NCBI GenBank assembly: GCA_947168905.1
Contig: CAMVNR010000007.1
Location: 1 to 44,475, forward strand
DNA: 44,475 bases
Reading direction: 5' to 3'
Origin: an uncultured Lachnospiraceae bacterium
GTDB lineage: Bacteria; Bacillota; Clostridia; Lachnospirales; Lachnospiraceae
The notes beneath the pieces are model-generated. The model worked only from the letters and a program-made list of their open reading frames with translations, made no database searches and had not been told where the DNA came from. Made by a program: the position numbers and the translations under genes. Below, piece by piece: positions 36,124 through 42,309 of the stretch. Within the stretch, counting starts at the first letter, position 1. Each line of letters starts with the position of its first letter.

Positions 36124-37839
36124 ATGAAAAAAACATATGAACTGAAAAACTGGCAGTTCCGGATCAAACATCTGAATCCGCTATCGGTAGGAGATTTTGA
36201 GAACGCAAACAGTGTCCACCGGGACTTTGTCCTGCGTGCGGATCCGTTTACGGCAGCGGAGTATGACCGGGAATATGAAGTGGATAAAGAAGTAACGCTG
36301 CCTCATACCTGGAACGTGGACTCGGATGAGAGACTCCAGAACTACCGGGGAATCGGCTGTTATGAGACAACAGTGACGATCCGAAATCCAGTAGACTATG
36401 ATGCTGCTTTTCTCTATGTTGGTGCGGCTTATCATACTGCGAATATCTATGTCAACGGACATCCGGCATTTTATCACAGCGGTTCTGGGTATCTGCCGTT
36501 TGAAGCGGAGATTTCAGAATATCTGAAAGAAGGCGAGAATCAGATTCGTATTGACGTGGACAATACACCAAAGAAGGAAATGCTGCCCCATGTGCTGGAC
36601 TTTGACTGGGCAGACGACGGTGGGCTGACAAGAGATGTCCGGCTGACATTATATGAAGAAAAGGATATCTTCGATGCGGATATCCGATATGAAATCGAGA
36701 TCATTGACGGGAATCTGTGCAGCGGTTCGCTGTTTATCGAACCGGATACAACGGATCAGAAGCTTTCTGTGGAACTCATAGATTATCAGAGCAAAGAAAC
36801 GGTTTTGTCCTGCCTGACAGAAGATGCCGAAGCCTTTGAGCTGGTTTTCGAAGATCTCTCACTCTGGCAGCCGGACAGACCGAATCTCTACACTGTCCGG
36901 ATTCGTGGAGAAAACGATACCTTTGAAAAACGTATAGGCTTCCGGACTATCGAGGTGAACGGAACGACAGTGCTTTTGAACGGCAAACCCGTGTATCTTA
37001 AGGGCTGTGAATGGATGCCCGGATCTCATCCCGATTACGGTATGGCGGAAACGCCGGAAATCAGCCGGATCTTCCTTCGGAAAATCCGGGAAGCCGGATG
37101 CATCTTTACCCGTTTTCACTGGCAGCAGGACGACAGCATCTTCGACTGGTGCGATGAACACGGGCTGATGGTGCAGGAAGAGATTCCCTACTGGGGGTAT
37201 CCCAAGATTGCAACGCCTCTGCAGACGGATCTCGCGGAAAACCAGGCGATCGATATGGTGCACTATCACGGACATCACCCTTCGATCATCTGCTGGGGCG
37301 CCGGCAACGAACTGGGCGGTCCGGATCCGGAGACGATTGACTATGTGGACCATATGGTGGATTTCTTTAAAACGCTGGATGACAGCCGCCTGGTTAACTA
37401 TGTATCCAATTCCGTCGGGCTGGATCAGAACCTGGACAGGGACGACGCAGCGCTTCACGGAGATATCGCGATGTGGAATGATTATCTTGCGCTGTGGCAG
37501 CCCTGTGATGATGTGGAAGCCGTCATTCGCAGAACCGCAGAAAAAGCAGGAAACATGCCGATTCTGGTTTCCGAATTCGGTCTTTGTGAGCCGAGATTCT
37601 CCGGCGGTGACGAAAAACGCTGCGAAATCCTGCAGGAGCGCCTGCCGATCTATGCTGCTGTCGATAACATGTGCGGTTATATGTATTTCTGTCTCAATGA
37701 TTACCGGACCCAGATGGGCGAAGAAGGAGATGGCAGGTTCCGGAGACGTGTTCACGGCTCTGTTGATATGTACGGAGAGGAAAAACCGTCTTATCAGCTG
37801 TTCCGAAAACTTCAGGAAAAGTACGGGAAGCAGTTCTGA
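36124..37839 (+). CDS. Glycoside hydrolase family 2 enzyme, short form, 571 aa
   Basis: A three-domain GH2 (jelly roll, Ig-like, TIM barrel) without the C-terminal beta domains, so about the size of bacterial beta-glucuronidases. The jelly roll includes LPHTWNVDSDERLQNYRGIG. Acid/base is Glu396 in CWGAGNELGG and nucleophile Glu484 in ILVSEFG. The barrel motif TRFHWQQDD and QEEIPYWGYP place it in a different branch from the other four GH2s of the window. CACAGGAGA precedes the start. No signal peptide. It is encoded between the DUF5107 protein and a GH35-like gene. Beta-galactosidase or beta-glucuronidase activity are both possible; the Asn-x-Lys motif of true glucuronidases is not evident. 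Confidence 0.87.
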   Translation: MKKTYELKNWQFRIKHLNPLSVGDFENANSVHRDFVLRADPFTAAEYDREYEVDKEVTLPHTWNVDSDERLQNYRGIGCYETTVTIRNPVDYDAAFLYVGAAYHTANIYVNGHPAFYHSGSGYLPFEAEISEYLKEGENQIRIDVDNTPKKEMLPHVLDFDWADDGGLTRDVRLTLYEEKDIFDADIRYEIEIIDGNLCSGSLFIEPDTTDQKLSVELIDYQSKETVLSCLTEDAEAFELVFEDLSLWQPDRPNLYTVRIRGENDTFEKRIGFRTIEVNGTTVLLNGKPVYLKGCEWMPGSHPDYGMAETPEISRIFLRKIREAGCIFTRFHWQQDDSIFDWCDEHGLMVQEEIPYWGYPKIATPLQTDLAENQAIDMVHYHGHHPSIICWGAGNELGGPDPETIDYVDHMVDFFKTLDDSRLVNYVSNSVGLDQNLDRDDAALHGDIAMWNDYLALWQPCDDVEAVIRRTAEKAGNMPILVSEFGLCEPRFSGGDEKRCEILQERLPIYAAVDNMCGYMYFCLNDYRTQMGEEGDGRFRRRVHGSVDMYGEEKPSYQLFRKLQEKYGKQF

Positions 37840-37887
37840 GGGACATTCTTTTTTATACTGACGAATTAAAGACCATAGAGGAATTCA

Positions 37888-40068
37888 ATGGACCAGATTA
37901 ACTTTATCATTCCAAAGGAAGCAAAAACTTTCCGGACGGATCTTCCCTTTTACGGGGAGGATCTGTCCGGAAATCAGTATACCGCAGACGGCATGAGTCT
38001 TTTAAGAAACGGCAGGCGTTTCATCCCGGTTATGGGAGAATTTCATTTTTCGCGTTTTGAGCCGCAGTTCTGGCGGGAAGAAATTCTGAAGATGAAAGCC
38101 GGCGGTATCGATATTGTCGCAACATACATGTTCTGGATTTATCATGAGGAGCAGCAGGATGAATGGGACTTCTCCGGCTGTCGGGATGTCCGTAAGTTTG
38201 TGGAAATCTGCGGCGAATGCGGTGTGAAGGTCTGGCTTCGCATCGGTCCCTGGTCACATGGCGAGTGCCGGAACGGCGGCTTTCCGGACTGGCTTCAGTA
38301 TGACAGCAGTTTTGAAAAACGGACAAATGACCCGAAATATCTGGATCTGGTCCGCAGCTGGTTTGAGAGAGTCTTTGAGCAGGTTCAGGGTTTATTTATC
38401 AAAGATGGCGGACCGATTCTCGGCGTACAGCTTGAGAACGAGTACGGACACTGCGGCGGTCCTCAGGATCGGGAAGAGCAGGCTGCCCACATGAAAAAGC
38501 TGTATGAAATGGCGCGAGAGGCCGGTTTTATCGTACCGTATTATACAGCGACAGCCTGGGGCGGGGCCTGTACGATCGACGAGACGCTGCAGGTTCTTTC
38601 GGGCTATGTGGACGCACCCTGGGAGAGCAATGCCGATCCGCTGCCGCCTAAGGACAATTTCCGCTTTATTCCTTATCTGGATGATGGCGATGTAGGTTCG
38701 GATTTTGAAAAAGGAGACGGTACAAACGGAACTATCCGTGCGGATTTCCCCTATCTTACAGCGGAACTTGGCGGCGGGCTGCAGGTCACCTCTCATCGCC
38801 GCCCGGTTGCGTCTTCCAAGGATAACGAAGCTGCCATTCTGTGCGCGCTCGGTTCCGGGGCGAATCTTCTCGGGTACTATATGTATCATGGCGGCATCAA
38901 TCCGGACGGAAAATACTCAACGCTGAATGAAGCACAGGATATCGGCGGTCATACCAATACCCCAAAGAAAAGCTATGATTTTGACGCCTGTCTGAACGAA
39001 GCGGGAAAACCGCAGGAAAGCTTCGGCGGATTGAAGAAATATGCGATTTTCTTGCATAGTTTCGGGGAAGACCTCGCTGGAGCGGAGACGATATTGCCGC
39101 TGGTAACCTCAAAGAATGCTGCTGACTGTGAAACCGTACGGGCATCACTCCGGGTAAACAGAAAAAGCGGGAACGCCTATCTTTTTGTCAACGGTCATCA
39201 GCGCCTTTACGAACTTTGTGACCATCCGGATACAGAGATTACTGTCGCTCTTCCGGATGGAAGTGTTCTGTGGTATGAGCATCTGTCATTCGAAGCCGGA
39301 AAGTGTTACTTATATCATTTCAATATATATAATGAGACCAGTCGCCTTTTCCAGGCGAATCCTTTGTGCGTGCTGGGAGACCGCAGCTTTTACTGGATTG
39401 ATGGGACGAGTGAGTCGACAACAGCGGCAGCAGTGGATTTTGCTCGAAGGAAGAACAGGCTTTCATTCGACCCCAGAATCGAAATACTGACAGAAAGCAG
39501 CGCAAACCGTGCATTTCTTTATCCGGACGGTCTCTACATCACACAATATGATGACAGCATTCTGATTGAAGACAACGGCGTAAAAAAACTGATTACTTCA
39601 CATAGGAAAGAAACTTTGACGGTTTTTCTTCCGGACGGGGGAGTTGATCAGAAAACAGTTTTCGAAACCGGTACGGAAGCTGAACCGACTGCAGAAGTGC
39701 TGAAAGTGAGCGAGTTCCGTGATCAGGAAGAGCAGATTGCGTACTGCGATTACTGCATAAAAATGGACTATACAGGGATTGAGGATGCGCACCGCATTTT
39801 CCTTCAGGTTAATTATCTCGGAGACCGGGCAGAAGTGTATAACCCAGACGGAAAGCTTCTTGATGACTGGTTTACAACAGGGAAACCCTGGAGGATTCTG
39901 TTGGATCGCTTTGGCAGACCGGAAGAACTGCGTATCCGTATTTATGACAGCGGCCATCCGATGATCTGTAAATTTACGGATCAGGTCTATTATGACCTGC
40001 ACGCTAAAAGCGGATGTAAGATTCAGAGTGTAAAGATTGAAAAAGAGTTCCTGTATCAGGTACAGTGA
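37888..40068 (+). CDS. GH35-like beta-galactosidase, diverged, second copy, 726 aa
   Basis: A paralogue of 26561-28918. It has GEFHFSRFEPQFWREEILKM, ATYMFWIYHEEQQ, RIGPWSHGECRNGGFPDW and acid/base Glu185 in QLENEYGHCGG; the nucleophile position is probably Glu293 in LTAELGGGL. A beta-rich C-terminal half follows. No signal peptide. TAGAGGA is the ribosome site. It is the last enzyme of the locus; the next gene has its own promoter and is unrelated. The shared insertion ATAWGGA(x)TIDE or IVPDE after the acid/base block marks the two copies as one subgroup of GH35-like proteins. Confidence 0.86.
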   Translation: MDQINFIIPKEAKTFRTDLPFYGEDLSGNQYTADGMSLLRNGRRFIPVMGEFHFSRFEPQFWREEILKMKAGGIDIVATYMFWIYHEEQQDEWDFSGCRDVRKFVEICGECGVKVWLRIGPWSHGECRNGGFPDWLQYDSSFEKRTNDPKYLDLVRSWFERVFEQVQGLFIKDGGPILGVQLENEYGHCGGPQDREEQAAHMKKLYEMAREAGFIVPYYTATAWGGACTIDETLQVLSGYVDAPWESNADPLPPKDNFRFIPYLDDGDVGSDFEKGDGTNGTIRADFPYLTAELGGGLQVTSHRRPVASSKDNEAAILCALGSGANLLGYYMYHGGINPDGKYSTLNEAQDIGGHTNTPKKSYDFDACLNEAGKPQESFGGLKKYAIFLHSFGEDLAGAETILPLVTSKNAADCETVRASLRVNRKSGNAYLFVNGHQRLYELCDHPDTEITVALPDGSVLWYEHLSFEAGKCYLYHFNIYNETSRLFQANPLCVLGDRSFYWIDGTSESTTAAAVDFARRKNRLSFDPRIEILTESSANRAFLYPDGLYITQYDDSILIEDNGVKKLITSHRKETLTVFLPDGGVDQKTVFETGTEAEPTAEVLKVSEFRDQEEQIAYCDYCIKMDYTGIEDAHRIFLQVNYLGDRAEVYNPDGKLLDDWFTTGKPWRILLDRFGRPEELRIRIYDSGHPMICKFTDQVYYDLHAKSGCKIQSVKIEKEFLYQVQ

Positions 40069-40091
40069 AGCTATTACTTGACTGTAAACAC

Positions 40092-40120
40092 TTGTATTTC
40101 TTTGAAGGAAGGCTTATAAT
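40092..40120 (+). promoter_or_regulatory. Promoter of the zeta-toxin module
   Basis: TTGTAT (40092-40097), 17-bp spacer, perfect TATAAT (40115-40120), about 45 bases before the first start codon. The AT-rich flank differs from the enzyme operons. Confidence 0.75.
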
Positions 40121-40165
40121 TAAGAATAGAAAAAAGAAAATCTGATATTTAAAGAAGGAAAGACG

Positions 40166-40345
40166 ATGGTAGATAAAGAAGCTATTCATGAATTATATGA
40201 ACGATGTAAAGACATCAACTTCGATGATACCTGTGATCTTCTGGAAAACGCAAAATCGAAAGAAGAAAAGGACTTTGTACGAACAGTATCAAACTTTATT
40301 CTGCAGCAGAAACAGAAGCAGGCAATCGCGGAGAAGAGGTTTTGA
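40166..40345 (+). CDS. Small acidic/basic protein upstream of zeta toxin, candidate antitoxin, 59 aa
   Basis: A short gene starting ATGGTAGATAAAGAAGC behind AGAAGGAAAGACG. The product begins MVDKEAIHELYERCKDINFD and ends in a basic tail (QQKQKQAIAEKRF); it is predicted to be all-helical. It overlaps or abuts the zeta-kinase gene, with the ribosome site of that gene (AGAGG, 40335-40339) inside its last codons. The arrangement is that of an epsilon/zeta-type toxin-antitoxin pair, in which a small helical protein blocks the ATP site of the kinase. I do not recognise the family by sequence, so antitoxin function is inferred from position and size. Confidence 0.65.
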   Translation: MVDKEAIHELYERCKDINFDDTCDLLENAKSKEEKDFVRTVSNFILQQKQKQAIAEKRF

Positions 40346-40347
40346 CA

Positions 40348-40920
40348 TTGAATAAATACATTGTTTTTGCCGGAGTAAACGGAGCCGGAAAAACGACTTT
40401 TTATCAGACGAATAAAGAAGTTCAGAATATGCCGCGTGTAAACGTGGATGAGATCGTACGCAAATTTGGTCGATGGGACAATCCATCCGATGTCATCCGC
40501 GCGGGGAGAGAAGCGGTAGCACTGATCAACGCTTATTTTTCTGAAGGCATATCGTTCAATCAAGAAACAACCCTGTGCGGAAAAAGCATTCTCAATAACA
40601 TAGAGAAAGCATATCGGCTTGGTTATTCGATTGATTTGTATTTTGTCGGACTGGAGTCAGTTGAACTGGCAATTAAACGGGTAGAGATGAGAGTAGCTGC
40701 TGGAGGTCATGGAATCCCAGAAAAGGATATCAGAAGACGATTTGCTGAGTCTCAAAGAAATCTGCTGAAGGTGATGCCATTGTGTTCACGCGTTGTTGTC
40801 TATGATAATACAAATGTTTTTCGTCAGATAGCAGTTTTCAGTTATGGAAAGTGCATCGATATTGACGATAATCACCCTGCTTGGTTTGACCGGCTGTTTG
40901 AATCTGAACTAAGCAAATAG
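40348..40920 (+). CDS. Zeta-toxin family P-loop kinase, 190 aa
   Basis: A Walker A motif GVNGAGKT (residues 9-16) follows the first beta strand, then NVDEIVRKFG and the NQETTLCG block, with a basic lid region (RVEMRVAAGGHGIPEKDIRRRF), as in zeta-type kinases. Characterised zeta toxins phosphorylate UDP-N-acetylglucosamine and block cell-wall synthesis; whether this short one does is unknown. TTG codons at 40342 and 40348 are both possible starts; AGAGG at 40335-40339 is 8 bases before 40348, which is preferred here. It is coupled to the small gene before it. The pair is AT-richer than the enzyme locus, consistent with transfer. Confidence 0.85.
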   Translation: MNKYIVFAGVNGAGKTTFYQTNKEVQNMPRVNVDEIVRKFGRWDNPSDVIRAGREAVALINAYFSEGISFNQETTLCGKSILNNIEKAYRLGYSIDLYFVGLESVELAIKRVEMRVAAGGHGIPEKDIRRRFAESQRNLLKVMPLCSRVVVYDNTNVFRQIAVFSYGKCIDIDDNHPAWFDRLFESELSK

Positions 40921-41058
40921 TTATACATAGGATTCAGATAATTCACGAGATTATTTCAACTGATTGAGCCAGACGACTGAATGACAAGAAACAAGAATTA
41001 GAAGGCAATTGTGGCCACGGTTATATGTGAAATATTGTTGTTTTGGCGGCTACAATTC
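40921..41058. other. Non-coding stretch after the zeta-toxin gene
   Basis: I see no gene, terminator or RNA in these bases. It leads into the repeats and tRNA remnant described next. Confidence 0.6.
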
Positions 41059-41077
41059 GGGTACACCACGGGTACAC
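41059..41077. repeat. Short direct repeat GGGTACAC
   Basis: GGGTACAC occurs at 41059-41066 and 41070-41077, 11 bases apart, about one helical turn. Repeats of this kind lie near attachment sites of integrating elements where integrase or excisionase binds; here they are 59 bases before the tRNA remnant. Confidence 0.5.
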
Positions 41078-41080
41078 TGG

Positions 41081-41106
41081 GGAGCCGTGATACCGAGAAC
41101 GGCTCC
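41081..41106 (+). terminator. Hairpin before the tRNA remnant
   Basis: Perfect 7-bp stem GGAGCCG (41081-41087) / CGGCTCC (41100-41106) with a 12-base loop, followed by TTTCC. It is probably the terminator at the end of a former mobile element. Confidence 0.55.
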
Positions 41107-41135
41107 TTTCCTATGCTTTTTGACCTGATCAAGAA

Positions 41136-41177
41136 CTCACACGCGAGAGGTCATGGGTTCGATCCCCATTGGCTCCA
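41136..41177 (+). tRNA. 3' half of a tRNA, probably Val(CAC), attachment-site remnant
   Basis: From the anticodon loop onward the sequence fits a tRNA exactly: loop CTCACAC with U33 and anticodon CAC (41136-41142), 3' anticodon stem GCGAG, variable AGGTC, T stem ATGGG/CCCAT around TTCGATC (41153-41169), acceptor strand TGGCTCC and discriminator A (41170-41177), then CGA in place of CCA. Upstream there is no D arm and no 5' strand pairing with GCGAG or TGGCTCC. A 3' half alone is what is left at one end of an element integrated into a tRNA gene. It is not a functional tRNA. Confidence 0.7.
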
Positions 41178-41187
41178 CGAAGATTTT

Positions 41188-41211
41188 GAGCCGCACCGCA
41201 GAGTGCGGCTC
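41188..41211 (+). terminator. Terminator hairpin after the tRNA remnant, group II intron target
   Basis: Perfect 9-bp stem GAGCCGCAC (41188-41196) / GTGCGGCTC (41203-41211), 6-base loop. Only ATTCATT follows before intron sequence begins, so the original T tract was probably interrupted by the intron. Confidence 0.7.
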
Positions 41212-41218
41212 ATTCATT

Positions 41219-41493
41219 GTATGACGGGCATGCCGTCAGTCTGTGGTGAAAGTCCACAAAGGACGTAGTTGCCGACGAACCCCAAAGCGACTCCCAAGGT
41301 TTACATCGCGAGATGTGGGCGAGAAGAAGGGATAGCAAAATCGTAGCCTGACGAACAGAAACCTGATATAAGGCGTATACGGCGGATAAGCTGGCAATGG
41401 ACAGCGAAGTCCAAAAGGCAATCGTAACCCGTATGCGTAAATCAGGCAGGTAGACGAGGAAAGACTGAAGACTTATCCCGTGAGATCTCACAG
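41219..41493 (+). mobile_element. 5' fragment of a group II intron (domain I region), no maturase
   Basis: The stretch has the features of bacterial group II intron RNA: a 5' GTATG, the stem-loop TGACGG/CCGTCA, GTGGTGAAAGTCCAC (41240-41254), ACCCCAAAGCGAC, and CTGATATAAGGCGTA, which resembles the TCAGATATAAGGTATAA segment in domain I of the Lactococcus LtrB intron. TTCATT just before the proposed 5' end can pair with AATGGA (41396-41401) as an IBS1/EBS1 candidate, one pair being a G-U, although AATGGA partly overlaps a local stem. After about 41493 the likeness ends. There is no reverse-transcriptase gene and no domain V, so the copy is a dead remnant. Confidence 0.7.
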
Positions 41494-41752
41494 AGTGCTT
41501 ATATAATCGTGTTGATGAAAATAGTTTTTGTGGGGTTAGGATTCTTTATGAATCTTTTCCCAGCCTTTCTGAGTGCCATAGAGTCTTCCGAGTGCTAATG
41601 TTGTGGGCATCGCATGGTCACGAAATGTTTGCACGTTTTTTCGAGAAACTGGCATCGTATTGCTTGGCGTATATCTTATGTCAGTCCTTGATGAGTTATG
41701 GGCCGTTTTTCACCTCCCCGCCTTCCTTCAGGGTAGTTTTCATCAGGATGTG
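41494..41752. other. Unassigned AT-rich stretch
   Basis: Short open frames cross this region (for example 41603-41824), but none has a ribosome site or family features. It may be debris of a mobile element. I see no RNA motif. Confidence 0.4.
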
Positions 41753-41843
41753 CAAGGTCTATCAAGGTCATTTCTTAAAACTCTTTTTAGGCTAGAAAAA
41801 TTGCTCTTAAGAGAACTTTTGTAAATGACATTGATAGACCTTG
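41753..41843. repeat. Long inverted repeat with 49-base loop
   Basis: CAAGGTCTATCAAGGTCATTT (41753-41773, one base over 20 in total length) pairs with 41823-41843 with a single mismatch. The 49-base interior is AT-rich and includes the palindrome CTCTTAAGAG. It could be a long hairpin RNA, a miniature inverted-repeat element or an insertion-sequence remnant. It lies 23 bases before the promoter of the BlaI-type gene. Confidence 0.75.
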
Positions 41844-41865
41844 TCATGTCCGGAGGAAAAAACAC

Positions 41866-41919
41866 TTGACAAGCATGTCTACAAGTGGTAGACTAAAACA
41901 AAAGACTACAACCTGTAAT
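41866..41919 (+). promoter_or_regulatory. Promoter and two palindromic operators of the BlaI/M56 operon
   Basis: TTGACA (41866-41871), 17-bp spacer, TAGACT (41889-41894). A perfect palindrome GTCTAC-aagtg-GTAGAC (41877-41893) fills the spacer and part of the -10. A second near-palindrome, ACTACA-acc-TGTAAT (41905-41919), lies just downstream and resembles the TACA/TGTA operators of BlaI and MecI. Both positions suit autorepression. Confidence 0.75.
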
Positions 41920-41946
41920 CAATTTGTGGAGGTGATCGTTTCGTTT

Positions 41947-42309
41947 ATGGGCAATATTCAGTTAGGCGTAATCGAAAGCCGTTTTGCGGATATGATCTGG
42001 GCGAATGAACCGGTCAAATCAACCGTACTGGTAAAGCTGGCGGAAAAAGAGTTCAACTGGAAGCGGACAACGACGCATACCGTGATCAAGCGGCTCTGTG
42101 AAAAGGGTCTGTTTGTCAATAACAGCGGAACGGTAACGGCAGTTCTGACAAGGGAACAGTTCTATACCGGCCAGTCCCGCCAGTTCGTGAAGAGTTCCTT
42201 CTCGGGATCGCTTCCCGCCTTTATCGCCGCATTTACCAAAGGCGGCAGTATATCTTCGGAGGAGGCCGCAGCGATCCGGAAGATGATTGACGAAGCAGAG
42301 GAAAAGTGA
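41947..42309 (+). CDS. BlaI/MecI-family repressor, 120 aa
   Basis: A winged-helix repressor of the penicillinase-repressor family (PF03965-like): ESRFADMIWANEPVKSTVLV, KRTTTHTVIKRLCEKGLF for the recognition helix region, and a C-terminal dimerisation helix region rich in Ser and Ala. GGAGGTGATC (41928-41937) is the ribosome site; an upstream in-frame TTG at 41866 is part of the -35 and cannot be the start. The protein should bind the palindromes at 41877-41919 as a dimer and block its own operon. Its stop overlaps the start of the M56 gene by one base, so the two are translated together. Repression is normally relieved when the partner protease is activated (established for BlaR1/MecR1). Confidence 0.9.
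   Translation: MGNIQLGVIESRFADMIWANEPVKSTVLVKLAEKEFNWKRTTTHTVIKRLCEKGLFVNNSGTVTAVLTREQFYTGQSRQFVKSSFSGSLPAFIAAFTKGGSISSEEAAAIRKMIDEAEEK

Noticed and set aside
41592..41824. Small plus-strand proteins of 67-73 codons
   Set aside because: No ribosome site, no recognisable domain, and the frames run into the inverted repeat.
41866..41946. N-terminal extension of the BlaI-type repressor from the TTG at 41866
   Set aside because: That TTG is the -35 element and the operators lie in between. GGAGGTGATC supports the ATG at 41947.
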